A stretch of DNA of 64,000 bases from Rotaria sordida (lineage: Eukaryota > Rotifera > Eurotatoria > Philodinida > Philodinidae). The translations under genes were made by a program, and so were the position numbers. How positions within the stretch are numbered: position 1 is the first letter of the stretch; each line of letters opens with the position of its first letter. Under the pieces are notes generated by a model that had not been told where the DNA came from, made no database searches, and saw only the letters and a program-made list of their open reading frames with translations. This document shows, one piece after another, positions 12,482-24,694 of the stretch. Location: contig CAJNOL010000085.1 of NCBI GenBank assembly GCA_905250125.1, positions 38,021-102,020 on the forward strand. The letters are read 5' to 3'.

Positions 12482-15192
12482 TTTTGTCATTTTAGATAAA
12501 ATGTGCTGTATTAAAGTGGTACTTATTTCTTTCCTTCGAAGATGAAGTAAATAGCTAATTTTTTTCTATCTTCAATCTTATGTAAAAGTCCATTCATTTA
12601 TATTCAACAATCGTACTGTAACAGCGTTATACACATGTTTCAAAGTAATCTTACTCGAAATTCTCATTCTTGAGTGCGAGTTTCACTGCACTTATACTCG
12701 AGAAAGTTCATACTTGCTCAACTCTATATTAATTACAATAAAATAAGATTCTAAGTATTCTGAAATAAATGTACAAACTATCTTTATTTCTGATTCAATA
12801 TATACATGAAATCTATTCTGCATGTTTTCACTCATATCTTAGCTTCAATTTTTGTTACATATATAATTTTGTATGTGCGATGTTATCTTTCTGTGTAATA
12901 ATATGTAATAAAAAAAGAAACGTCGATATAAAAACATTAAGAAAATTAGATACTATTAGTTTTTGAGTATAATTCACCGTTTTAAATGAGAAAAATGATA
13001 TTCTATATTTTATCTGATTTTATTTTATTTTACGTCAAAAATTAGAGATCTTATTAGGTTGCATGCGTATAATGTCCTTAGAAAAGAGCCAGGCTAGTCG
13101 TAAGACACTATGTACGTGTTCAAGGAACGCTTACTATTCATCTGAAAACTCAAGATAACAAAACATGAAGAATAACTAGCATTATTAACAGTTCATTAAA
13201 GATTTCTAGGGATTCTAGGAGATAGGGAGTAGAAAAAAAATTTAATTGGAAGTAAATATATGTAGTACTTTTTCTTGAGTATTTCTTTCATATCAACAAT
13301 AGCTGATGGAGATTGATTAGTCTTATTAGTATACTATATTGACGAAAGAACTTTTTTTTTTAACTAATATCTTTGCATTTGATTTCATAGTTTGCTAAGG
13401 ATTCAAATCAAACAAAAAAACATTGTTGATAATATACAATTATTTTCATTATATAAAAAAAAAAAGTTCATACCATTCGAGATATTCTATCCTAAATGTC
13501 GCTCGAGAAATTGTAATTTACCAGAAATTATCATAATGTCAACAAAATCAAATTATCAATCTCGAAATATCTATAAAAGATGAATTTGCAAAGAATTTTC
13601 TTGTGTGATTCGAAACATTTCTTATTTAAAATACAGTAAGAATATAGTAAATATCAATAATGAATAATAAATTTGTACATGTTTTTCTGAAATCAAACAA
13701 CAAAAGAAATAATTTCCCTGAGAAAAATTTTTTTATGAACGTAAAACATGATTGTTTTGAGTTTGATTGGGTTGACTTGAGTCTGGATCGAATGGAAAAA
13801 TATCTTTTGATTGTTTTGAGCCCGGAGACGGCAATGAGTTCAAATCAATTAAGAAAAAATATATCTTATGCAGACAAGTAAAACTTAATTAAAAAGGTAT
13901 ATGATATTTGTCTCACCTATACATCTCAGATTCTATGATAGTGCTCTCATATTTTTGTAGGTGAGGGGCGGATGTCTTCTTTCTAGTAACATTGACTTTG
14001 ACATGCCTATATTCATCCATTCTCAAGACAAAAAATTACTTGTTCAATTTAATCAAATTTGAAAGCTATAGTGAGATAGTGTGTCTTAATTGAATTCGAC
14101 TCATTTCTGCCTTCGAGCTTAGCAAAAAGGTCCATGTTCAAATGATTTCATCACTATGAGTTTATTTTTCAGTCATACATATATCTTTGTTCTATTATTA
14201 CTACTAGGTTATTTTTGTATATGAAATGAGCATAACCTTGTTTTCGAGAAGTTTTGATGTATATAGTATAAAATGAATTCATTTGAATATTGTATCCAAT
14301 GCAAAAGTTGATCATGAAATTCTTCCACGAATTAATCATATTTAAATAAAATTATAGAAGTTATTGTGATTTATAATTTTTTTTTTTTGAGATCGCTTTT
14401 ATACACATTTGAATGATTTCTTTTTCTTTTGTTTACTTTTTTCTTCTTTATTAAAAAAAAAGACATTCATTCCTCATTATGAGATCTATTCCTTTTTAGA
14501 TTTTCGTATTTATCGCTATTTAGTTTATCATACGGCTTTATTATATGTATTTCTATTTACTTATGTCCGTGCATTGAAAATCGTCAAAGAATATTAAAAA
14601 TGATGATGAAAATTGAAATAAAGTAAGAATAAAGCTAATCTAAAGACTCTTATTTAATGATTCAGAACATTGTTGTCGAAGAAAATTCACCTTTTGACTT
14701 CCAAAACATAAGAATCTTATTTGTAGATCAGGTTTACTCTTTATCGACAAGTTTATACTATAGGAATAGCTCTTTCGAAAAACAATTAAGGAAAATTTTC
14801 CATATTTACTCCTGTTTCTTTTCTTCGAATAACCTTATTAATAAAATTCATAGGAATTCAATCATTCTAATTAAATCACGTATCGTAGAGGAAGAGTCAT
14901 TCAAAAAAAGATATCTATCACGTAGTTTGTCAAGACGTTGTAATGCATGTTAGATCTCATTAAATATATTTATTATGCTTGAAAAGAAAAAATGAACGTA
15001 AAGAACCTTTTAGAACATGTTACGTTTTTTTGTATCGATGAAAAATATAACTTTTAAATTTATAATTATATGTCAGAATACATAAAGTAATATTGAAATA
15101 TGTAACTCAATTATTTATTTTATCATTATATTGAAGGAATTAAAGTTAATTGATTATAAGTCACATACTATCTTTTTATAATTAAACTAACT
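12482..15192. other. Gene-poor AT-rich region
   Basis: About 2.7 kb of AT-rich sequence. Several open frames of 60-98 codons occur on the plus strand (for example 13392-13583, 13660-13881 and 14657-14953). Their translations are low-complexity (K/N/F/I-rich) and match no family I know. I treat them as chance frames. Confidence 0.45.
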
Positions 15193-15815
15193 CACAAGGG
15201 AACATTCCCAGGTGCCCGATCGCTTTTGAGTCGGAACTTTGCGCATCTTGTAGGCCTTGATGAATTATGTCTACCATAGAAAAAGTTCGCGCCCCTAGCT
15301 TGTTCCTAGTGAGATATCGAGGTTTTAATGAATTTTCTCTATAAGACGCCACATTTGCAACAAGGTCATATTTTTGAATTTTGATCTGAAACTTTGTCCA
15401 CATAAACAGCTCAGCTAGACTAGTTTGCATAAAAAATTTCAGAACTTTTGGACAAAGTCTCTCCGAGATATGAAGCTTTCAAAAAATGTATGCTTTATAC
15501 GCTATCTATGGAAAACGACCTATACGTTGAAAGCTTCATATCTCGGAGAGACTTTATCCAAAAGTTCTGAAATTTTTTATGCAAACTAGTCTAACTGAGG
15601 TGTTTATGTAGACAAAATTTCAGATCAAAATTCAAAAATATGACCTTGCTGCAAACGTGGGATCTTATAGAGAAAATTCATTAAAACCTCGATATCTCAC
15701 TAGGAACAAGCTAGGGGCGCGAACTTTTTTTATGGTAGATATAATTCATCAAGGCCTACAAGGTGCGCAAAGTCCCGACTCAAAAGCGATCGGGCACCTG
15801 GGAATGTTCCGTTGT
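15193..15815. repeat. Near-perfect foldback element (family A), arms about 290 bp
   Basis: The arms 15193-15483 and 15527-15815 are almost exact reverse complements around a loop of about 40 bp. The termini read ACAAGGGAACATTCCC on the left and, reverse-complemented, ACAACGGAACATTCCC on the right. The arms contain GGTGCCCGATCGCTTTTGAG and its complement, and CTCTCCGAGATATGAAGC with its complement flanking the loop. The 82-codon reading frame on the minus strand (15182-15430) lies within one arm and is an artefact. The high arm identity suggests recent origin or ongoing gene conversion. Related copies are at 53066, 58031 and 62733. Confidence 0.92.
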
Positions 15816-18027
15816 CAATTGATTTAGAGGAAAAAAAAGAAATTTTGAACATGTTTTATCTTCTCTATCTATAAGTATAGTAATTATAAATATATAGAAA
15901 AAACTAAAAACATTATTCTATATATTATAGAATGTAAAAAAAACACAAAAACCAAAGATCTATGGAATACTTTTAAAAAGTCTTTTTTGTACGATATAAT
16001 TTTGAATCTATTTTTTCTTAGTTTTCTATTTTAATTACAGCTGTGATGTAATCATTATTGTCAATCTTCATAAATAGGTTATCGTGTTTGATTGAAGTGC
16101 CGTGCATGACAATTATTTATTTCAGTAGAACTTTTTGACACTAAAAATATTTCAAAAGAACTTTTGTTTATAGCCTATTATTGCAAAATATAAATAGATA
16201 ATTGAGTAGATTTACTTTAAAAATACAGATGATGTCGAACTAAAATTTCATTTAGGGTAATCCGATTAAGTTTTATATTTCATTATGAATATTGATCCTT
16301 TGTTGTTTCTTTTTTTTAGTATTTATAATTGAAAAGAGCTATGCACAGAAATACTGTATTCATAATTATTTATGTCTTAATAATCTTGTGTTTCATTGTA
16401 TTAGAATAGAAAACGTCCTTAGTAACCTGTTCGAGGTATTTAATGTAGCAAAAGAAGTTGTTTCTTATTAATTGCTTACATAGAGTAAATTAAAATTAAG
16501 TGATTGATAAATTTTCCATATGTCTTTTGATTAAATTTATTATATTAAATAATTAACATTTATGTTCGATAGACTCTCATTTATTTATGTTAAATTTAAC
16601 AGCAACTTTAATACTATACATAATTGTCAAATACTTGAATGCAAGACTTAGCAGGTGATTGAATAATAGAACGAGAAAAATAAAAAGACATTTCATTTTC
16701 TTTATTAATTAATAATAACAGCAAAGACAAAAGTTTATACGAACTGGTACATCAATAAAAGTACGCCATGTCAATTAATGCTATGAGTGGTAAACACCTT
16801 TTTTTTTTATAGTTAAAAATATCGTTAATGATGTTCTTCTTGTTTTTTTTCATGCGATACAAATTATGGATTATTCATAAATAGACAATGCACTTATTAC
16901 TATCCGTTATGTAATGTAAAAAAATTAGTTTTTTGACGTATATATATCGCATCTATAATTCGACAAAAATAAGAAAATTGGTGTATGTAAATTTGATATG
17001 TCAAAATATATCTAATTAAGATATATCTTTTAAAATTATATATTACTTTCTAATTTCTCTTTAAACTAAAATATTCATTTAAATCAACATGAATATATCC
17101 ACTTTTATTATTTAGTTTTTGATATGTTATTATCTTGTATTGAGGTGATCTAAAGTTTACTTTCGTTTAATTATGTAGTAGGAAGATACTTATTTCTATA
17201 ACCTACTAATACTAAAGCATGTATACAACAAAATAAAATTGATACTCCTTGATATTCAAAAATCATTAGAGATTTTTTTGAACTAGAATGTCGTCGAGAT
17301 ATGTTGGCTAGTCAAATCCATAGAAAGATAAAAACCGATGTTGATTGTCAATAAGAGCCTTGTTTTTCTTTTTATTATAATATCCAGAATATAATTAATT
17401 CTTATGGGTCTTATATCTGCTTTTTGTTTGGAAATTAAATGAGAACATAATGACAGATTTGTCTTTGAGTTTATGTTTAACATTATAATGATTTATGCCA
17501 TAATTGCCAAATGAATATTTTTGTTTTCATATTTAATGACATCAAATATTACAAAAGAAAGATTCTATTTGCATATATTTTCTTTTCTGAATAATATCTA
17601 TATTTGATTGGAAAGCATGATATAACACATTTGTGTACTCGGAACATGAATAGAACATTGTAATGTATCATTTTTCTTTATATTAAAGAAATCTTATTCA
17701 TATATGTGAAAGTTAACACTGTATTATTTTTTTTGTATCTTTTAAAGATGGTTAATCTCGATGTTCCTATCAATTGACATATGTTACTTAATAATGTATC
17801 TAAGCTTTACTTTTGCTTCTTATTATTTTTAAGTTATCAAATTGTATTTGAAGATTTCTTATACTATATAATATTTTTATTATAATGAAGATCAGATGTT
17901 TTTCATATGATTTAACAATAATATAATGATACTTGATCATATATTTTATACAAACTCATTTTCTTATATTTACATAAACAGATACGATATATATATTAAG
18001 AATATTTATAAAAACATGCTTTAGATA
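15816..18027. other. Gene-poor AT-rich region
   Basis: About 2.2 kb of very AT-rich sequence with no reading frame, RNA gene or repeat that I can support. Confidence 0.5.
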
Positions 18028-18243
18028 TTACCTTGTCCAGAAAGTCCGTGCAACTCATATACTATAAAACCTTAGGATAACAAGTGCTGCATTTAATCAA
18101 TGTAATGACCTTCGCTAATAGCCACACATAGCTCGTTGGCAACGTGGGATCGCTAGTGAAGGTCATTAAATTAAATAAGTCCAGTATTTGTTAACCTAAG
18201 ATTTCATAGTATATCAGTTGCATGAACTTTCCGAACAAGGTAA
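18028..18243. mobile_element. Mariner-like MITE with long terminal inverted repeats
   Basis: A 216-bp element. The terminal inverted repeats begin TTACCTTGTCCAGAAAGT on the left and, read from the right end, TTACCTTGTTCGGAAAGTTC. They continue for about 90 bp as imperfect complements, including CTCATATACTAT with CTGATATACTAT and AATGACCTTCGCTA with TAGTGAAGGTCATT. The dinucleotide TA flanks both ends (18026-18027 and 18244-18245), the target duplication of Tc1/mariner elements. There is no coding capacity, so it is non-autonomous. Confidence 0.88.
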
Positions 18244-18517
18244 TATTATATAGAAATAAACTTAAGAAGGGTGAAAAGAATAAACGTATGAAAACATGAC
18301 ATTGATAAAGACTTAGTCACGTAATATTTTTCTGTTTGTTTCTCAAATAGTCAAACGTACTTGTATAAGAATAGTATATAAGCATATGTGTTATTATTTT
18401 TCTTCAATAGCAAAATGTTTAAACATATATAAGTAAAAGAGATATTTTTCTTCTTTTGTCTTGCTCATTCTTCAACGTTTTATCATCCTTTGGAATTTGA
18501 TTCCAAATGTAAGTACG

Positions 18518-19818
18518 AATATATATAGTTTTTTATTTCGATTTAACCACTGTTTGACTGAAACAAAAAAAAGCTGTCAAAAGATCCGGTGATTAAAAAT
18601 GTAACATTAACAAATATGAACTTGTTCTTTTAAGAGAAATTGTTGAATTTTAATTATATTATATTCTCGAAATTTATGAAAAGATTTTATTTTGATTGAA
18701 CATCAAAATCGGAGTAGGAAAACGTTATTTGATTAAATTTTGAGTTGATAAGATCAAAAAAACGAATCGTGCTTAAGTATAGATGCTTCCAACATGTCTC
18801 ATAACACGCACTTGTGAATATTCTTGTAAACTTATCTAATGCTTCTGTAATAAGAAGCTAATGATCTACCTCATTAAAACGACTATATCATGAGCTAAAA
18901 AACATATCCATGCAATTTCTTTTGTAATTTTGTTTTATTGTTGAGAAAATTGAATTTTTCTCTTGTTTCGTGGCAAAATCCGATTAAAGCAAAGTGAAAA
19001 ATGTGTTCATATTTAGCGATTTTTATTACTATAACTCCATTGTAAACTGAAATAGATAGCATATTCAGTATTAGCATAAGAAACTGCACCAAATCACATA
19101 TGTTTCCGTAAAAACTGTTTACAATAAAAAAATACACCTGTGATCTATTTTTCTAAAATTTTGCCTTTACCTCGCGACAAGGTCGGTTTTTTGACGAACA
19201 AAAAAAGCCCTTAAAACATACATGGTTTGAGGTAGTGTTTCAAGCTGATTGTGAATATGCTGTCTATTTTATTTTACAATTGAGCTATAGTAATAAAAAC
19301 CGTTAAATATGAACACATTGTTCACTTTTTTTTAAATATAATTTTGCCACCGAATAAGAAAAAAAACTCAATTTCCTCAACAATAAAACAAAATTACAAA
19401 AAGATTGCATTGGCACCTTTCTAGCTCACAGCCTGGCCGCTTAATGAAGCAAAAGTACTAGTTTCTAGCTTTTATTACAAAAATATTAGATAAGTTTACA
19501 AGATTATTCACAAGTGCGTGTTATGAGACATGTTAGAAACATCTATATTTGAGCGGGATTTTTTTTTTGATCTTATCAACTGAAAATCTAATAAAAAATA
19601 ACGTTTTTCTACTCAGATTTTGATGCTCAAGCAAAATAAAATCTTTTCATAAACTTCGCAAATATAACATAATTAAAATTTAACAATTTTTCTAAAAAAC
19701 AAAAACAAACGAATTCATATTTGTTAATGTTACATTTTCAATTATTGAATCTTCTTTTTACAGCTTTTTTTTTATTTCAGTCAAATAGTGGTTGAATCGA
19801 AATAAAAACTATATATTC
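18518..19818. mobile_element. Large foldback element, arms about 600 bp
   Basis: The two halves are imperfect reverse complements around a centre near 19162. Paired landmarks: CTCATAACACGCACTTGTGA at 18798 with TCACAAGTGCGTGTTATGAG ending at 19527, TTGTAATTTTGTTTTATTGT near 18920 with its complement near 19390, and the outer TAGTTTTTTATTTCGATT with AATCGAAATAAAAACTA at about 19796. The central 80 bp is unpaired and somewhat GC-richer. No transposase frame is present, so it is probably a non-autonomous element or a palindromic duplication. Confidence 0.85.
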
Positions 19819-21101
19819 ATGACCAACTTGTCACACTCTATGAAATCATACATAAATAAATGAGAAAAGAATCCACGAGAATTTCGCATTATGTGTACCT
19901 TAAGTAGTTTACTCACTACCGTAGTATATATTGATCTTGATAATTTCTTCAATAAGAGCGTTCATATCAGTCATTAGACATTGAGCAATAGAATCGACAT
20001 TATTATGTTCATTTATGATAAAGTGTGTGCTTTCTAACTAGAGTTTCTGTAACCTTCGAGAATCATTAGTATCTAGTTTCTTGTATAGATTCATCTTGAA
20101 GAAAATATACTCTCTAATTAAATCATAAGAATACTCATGCTGTGCTAGATAGGATAGAAAAAAGAAAAAAGGAAGTCTTATAACAGAATATTTCTCTTCC
20201 GAATGAATTAGTATAGCAAGTAAAAGGTGATAAATCAGTTGGATTTACGTATTTTGAAATTATTCTAATATTTAGTAAAGTCATCATGAACTTTCTACTT
20301 TTTTTTACTGTTCTAGATAAAGCAATAAAAAAAAACTTATTGATTAATACTTATATATATATATATATATATATATAAAGATGGAGATATATAAAATAAT
20401 AAATCCTTTATATAAAACAAACTTGTCACAGAAGAATATATGGTTAATGTTAATCATCATATATACAAAGCAGCTGTCAATAATATGAAGATTAGTTTTT
20501 CTTCTATTTTCACATGAATATAAAATTTAATGAAATTTATTTAGTATTTTTTTGTTCTATTTTAATCGATATTATTAACCAGAAAAGTGTCTTTTTAAAT
20601 TCTATATCTATCCGCTTTTAAACTCATAATTATCAATAATTATCAACATAATCTATATATGGTAAATATATTTTTCCAATTAGTTTTTTTTTTTACACGG
20701 AGAAAAGATTTTCTTTTTCTTCTAGAGAAGATAGAAGTTTAAGGTTGTATTTTACATCTTTTTTTGACATTAACAAAACTGATAATAAGAACGTCTGTAA
20801 TGCAGTTTAGTTATTCATTATTAAATGAAAATGATTCATAAAAAAAAATGACCTAGTTAGTATTTCAAGATATTTCATCACGTTATCTCTAATTAATAAG
20901 AGTTTCTAGGATAATTTTTATAAAGTATTTTAATGAGATATATATTTTTTTTTCTATCATTCTCTATATATCCTGCAACGAGAGAACAAAGAAAACTTGA
21001 AGTGTGTTACAAATAAAAGAAAAAATGAAAGTCTTCATAAGTTAATATTTTCCTAAATGACGTTCTGTATTTATTCTAGACTTTTTTTTCTTTTTTAAAT
21101 A
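19819..21101. other. Upstream region of the GPCR gene with a TA microsatellite
   Basis: About 1.3 kb of AT-rich noncoding sequence. It contains a (TA)n run at 20351-20377. It presumably includes the promoter and 5' UTR of the receptor gene, but no specific site can be assigned. Confidence 0.5.
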
Positions 21102-22271
21102 ATGATTCCAATAACAAATTCTTCAATGAATAATTTAACTATTCCATTATCTTATTGTTTTCTTGATCGTTTAAATTTTTTTTTCAATCATATTTATTTA
21201 TTATTACTTACTGTAATTGGTTCAATTGGTAATACATTTGTTATTATTATTTTTTGTCAACGAGCATTTCGTACAAAAATTGGTTCGATTAATTCAAATA
21301 TGTCTGTTTATCCATTTTTATTTTATATGGCTATATCAGATACAATGTATTTAATTATATTATTTTGTTTATGGTTATCAAATTATATTAATGTTTTACA
21401 TCGTCCAGTTATTTGCCAACTTACATTATATTTAACATATGTTTGTAATTTTATTAATGCTTATTATACAATAGCATTTACTGCTCAACGTTTATTTGCA
21501 GTTATTAATCCATTTCGTGTATCACATGTTCTTTCATGGTATCGTTCACGATTTTTATCATTATCAATAATAATATTTGCTTGTTTAATATATTCATATT
21601 TACCATTTTTAATTGGTATTGTTAATGGAAAATGTTTTTCTCGTCCAGAATTTCGTTGGATAAATAAATATATGGATATAATTGATAGTATTATTGTTTT
21701 TCTTATACCATATATTATTATAATAACAATGAATACAATTATTCTTATATCATTACGTCGTATGAAACATGATCAACATGAATTTCTATTTCGAACTCAT
21801 TCACATTTAAATAGACGACGTGAATTAATACGTCGTAATGCATCACGTAAAATAACAAAATTATTATTAACTATTTCAACATCATATTTAATTATATGTG
21901 CACCATATGCATCTATACATACATGGCGTTTATTAAATAATCGTCAACAAAATAAAAATTCACAATTAATTAAACAATTAGAACATTATGCACTTTTTAT
22001 ATATCATATATCATTTGCAATGAATTTTTATATTTATATTGTGTTGGATTCAAAATTTCGTCGTGAATTAAAACGTTTTTTTATAAAATCAAAACAAAAT
22101 TTTTATCAATGTTTTCGACAAAAGAAATTTGTTGAAAATGACAATCAATTAGAATTAGTAGACAATAATTCTACAACAACAGTTGGATATACATTTCAAG
22201 GAAATCTACAAAATGTTAATCATAATCATAATCTTATGAGAAACTCTTGTTGTTGTCATATTCATTTGTAG
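21102..22271 (+). CDS. Rhodopsin-class (class A) peptide GPCR, FMRFamide-receptor-like, intronless
   Basis: A 389-residue seven-transmembrane receptor in a single exon. TM1 carries IGSIGNTFVIIIF with the family asparagine. A cysteine precedes TM3 (VICQLTLYL) and a partner cysteine is in extracellular loop 2 (GKCFSRP). The DRY position at the end of TM3 reads QRL within FTAQRLFAVINPFR. Intracellular loop 3 is short and basic (RRRELIRRNASRKITKLLL), and the TM7 NPxxY equivalent is NFYIYIV. The C-terminal tail is N/H-rich and ends CCCHIHL, a possible palmitoylation cluster. By general pattern it fits invertebrate neuropeptide receptors such as FMRFamide or myosuppressin types. The ligand cannot be inferred. 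The start is the first Met and gives an extracellular N-terminus with N-glycosylation sequons. Confidence 0.85.
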   Translation: MIPITNSSMNNLTIPLSYCFLDRLNFFFNHIYLLLLTVIGSIGNTFVIIIFCQRAFRTKIGSINSNMSVYPFLFYMAISDTMYLIILFCLWLSNYINVLHRPVICQLTLYLTYVCNFINAYYTIAFTAQRLFAVINPFRVSHVLSWYRSRFLSLSIIIFACLIYSYLPFLIGIVNGKCFSRPEFRWINKYMDIIDSIIVFLIPYIIIITMNTIILISLRRMKHDQHEFLFRTHSHLNRRRELIRRNASRKITKLLLTISTSYLIICAPYASIHTWRLLNNRQQNKNSQLIKQLEHYALFIYHISFAMNFYIYIVLDSKFRRELKRFFIKSKQNFYQCFRQKKFVENDNQLELVDNNSTTTVGYTFQGNLQNVNHNHNLMRNSCCCHIHL

Positions 22272-22592
22272 ATAGTAGAACATAACAAAAAAAAAAACGA
22301 AAGAATGTGTTAATAAAATATTCTTAAGAGTAGTTATCTTTTCTTTCTTTATCTATTTTACGTTTGTATATATCTTTAAATGAAAAAGTTCTTATCATTA
22401 TTTATTATCTATGATCTACGTAGATGGGTATAAGTATTTTTTTTTTAAGTATTTGTTTTATTCTATATTAAATTTATTTTTGATTCATCTAGCATTTGGT
22501 GCAAATTATCGGAAAATTTTAGAAATAAACGAAGAAGCAAAGGGTTTGCTAAAATATATTTGATCGAAATCTTGAGACTTTTTTTTTAAGGA
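22272..22592. other. Spacer between GPCR and Disabled-like gene
   Basis: About 320 bp, AT-rich. It carries the 3' flank of the receptor gene and the 5' flank (or last part of a 5' intron) of the PTB gene. Confidence 0.45.
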
Positions 22593-24296
22593 ATGAATTC
22601 AAATAAATTTGAAGGTAATGGAATTCAATTTAAATGCAAAATTATTGGTATGAAAATTACAAAAAAAAAAAAAGGAAAATTTGAAGATATAATTAGTTTT
22701 CATTTGACATAAAGGAATGGAATATTTACCAATTGATCGTGATGAACGCGTATGTCTTGAGTCAATGTTTAAACTTAAAGTTGTTGTACGTGCTCGTGGT
22801 GAACATAAACAAAAAATTCAATTAATTTTAACTATGAATGGTATTAAAATTGTTGATGAACTTACTAAAGTATGAATGAAAACTTTTATTTTATTTTATT
22901 TTATTTTATTTTTTCTAAATTAAATTACTATTTTATTAGGTTGAAATTGCTAAACATGAACTTGTACGTATATCATTTGTTACTATGGATCCGAGTGATT
23001 CACGTGCATTTGGATATATTTATAATACAAGTGATGATCGTCATCAATTTTGGGCTATTAGAACTGAAAGATCAGCAGTAGTAACAGTTCTTGCATTGAA
23101 AGAACTGTTTGAAATAGTTTATCAACGAATTAAGAATTCCGAAAAGACTGAAACACAAACAAATCAAACAATATCTACGTCTGCTTTACCAGATACATCA
23201 ACTCTTTCAATACAAGTAATGATAAATGAAATCTATTGTATTTATACAAATTTTTTTTCAGCAATCATCATCGACATCTAGTCCTGTTGTTACATCACAG
23301 CCACCGATAATATCTGCAGAACCTGTTCCTCAACCAGCACAAGCGTCTAAAGTACGTATGATATTTTATTGTCGGTTTTTTAAATACAAATTAACTAGTA
23401 GACGCCTTTGTTTGATGATGTTTGGGGAGATAATCCGTCAACAACGGTTTCACAAACAATGTCAACACCCAAAGTATGTGTAATATTTTATTATCGATCT
23501 TTTTAATAAAATTTAGCTAGTAGACACCTTTATTTGATAATATTTGGGGAGGTAGTCCTTCAACAACGGTTTCACAAACAATGTCAACACCCAAAGTATG
23601 TGTAATATTTTATTGTCGATCTTTTTAATAAAAGTTAGCTAGTAGACANNNNNNNNNNGTAATATTTTATTGTCGATCTTTTTAATAAAAGTTAGCTAGT
23701 AGACACCTTTATTTGATAACGTTTGGGGAGATAGTCCTTCAACAGCTATTCCTCGACCATTAAGAACAGCTCAACAACTGTCAACATCTAATGTCGATCC
23801 ATGGAATATTAGCGAACCTATGCTACCTACTATACAACCAACTTCTCGTGTAGAAGATGTAAATTTTTAAAATCATTTTTCTTAACTCATAAATAATGAT
23901 TAACTTTATTTTCAGTCTCTTGCTAATGTATTCAATGTACATACATCGTCATCAACAGTGACTAAAACTACTCAACAATCAGGATCTGCCATAGATACTG
24001 ATGATTTATTTTTAGTGTTTACTACGAGTGCACCAACGCCTACAGTTAATACCAACGTGTTTGCTCAACCAACTCAACAAACACCTTTTGTTTCTCAACA
24101 AACACCTTTTGTTCCTCAACAAGCACCTTTTTTTCCTCAACAAGCACCTTTTGTTCCTCAACAACAGTTGAATTTTCAAGGTTCGACATCTCTTACACCT
24201 AGTTCTCCATCAATAGCAACAAATCCATTTGGTGATTTTTCTTCAAAATCACCGACAGCTAAAGCAGTGCTTTTTACCTCTAATGTCACTAACTAG
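22593..24296 (+). CDS. Dab: Disabled (Dab1/Dab2)-type PTB-domain adaptor
   Basis: Endocytic/signalling adaptor: a PTB domain followed by a low-complexity tail. Exons in phase are 22593-22647, 22715-22869, 22940-23215, 23262-23351, 23402-23473, 23524-23595, one starting at 23646 and running into an assembly gap, 23703-23858 and 23916-24296. The PTB landmarks match Disabled: KFEGNGIQFKCKIIG, CLESMFKLK, GEHKQKIQLILTMNGIKI, then HELVRISFVTMDPSDSRAFG and AVVTVLALKELFEIVYQ. The tail has repeated 24-residue exons (TPLFD..WG..PSTTVSQTMSTPK), Q/P-rich octapeptides (QQTPFVP) and TNPFGDF, an NPF motif that could bind EH-domain endocytic proteins. Residue 1 may be Met at 22593, or this may be an internal exon with acceptor at 22590, because mammalian Dab has residues before this point. 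Confidence 0.85.
23352..23702 (+). repeat. Tandem intron+exon duplication, 122-bp period, with a 10-N assembly gap
   Basis: Units start at 23352, 23474 and 23596, each an about 50-bp intron plus a 72-bp exon. The unit is repeated almost exactly between the last two complete copies. The third exon starts at 23646 (ACA) and is cut by ten Ns at 23649-23658, after which intron sequence resumes. The next exon (23703) opens with the same repeat but then diverges. The gap probably hides at least one full repeat exon. Confidence 0.88.
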
Positions 24297-24694
24297 ATCA
24301 AATGAACATATGCAACAGTAAGTAAATGAAAATATTTCGATATTTTCAAATTAAAATCTTAAATTTTTATCATTTCAGTTGTAAACAAAGGCAAATATCA
24401 ATGACCAAACAATTTTTGTTGTCTATCGTCGATTTTTGTCTTTGTAAAAGTTATTCATCGTAATTCAGTATCTTTGTTTTCTATCGAGTAGTTAATATTC
24501 ATAATCTTGAATATTAAAATTGTGATAATATATAAACAGATAGATGCTAAACAAGAACTAATAAACGAATTTTAGTAAAATTATTGTCTTCTTTTGTTGT
24601 TAAAAATATGATTTATTTTTTTATTTTAACATTCTTTCAAAATATTTATTTATTATATATTTCTCTACAATTATCACTATTACAAAAAGAGACT
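24297..24694. other. 3' flank of the Disabled-like gene
   Basis: About 400 bp downstream of the stop. It is AT-rich with several ATAAA-type words and no coding signal. Confidence 0.45.

Noticed and set aside
14657-14953. 98-codon plus-strand frame
   Set aside because: F/I/N/S-rich composition as expected from AT-rich noncoding DNA. No motif or neighbour support.
15182-15430. 82-codon minus-strand frame that looks protein-like
   Set aside because: It lies entirely within one arm of the palindrome, and the other arm encodes nearly the same frame in reverse. It is explained by the repeat.
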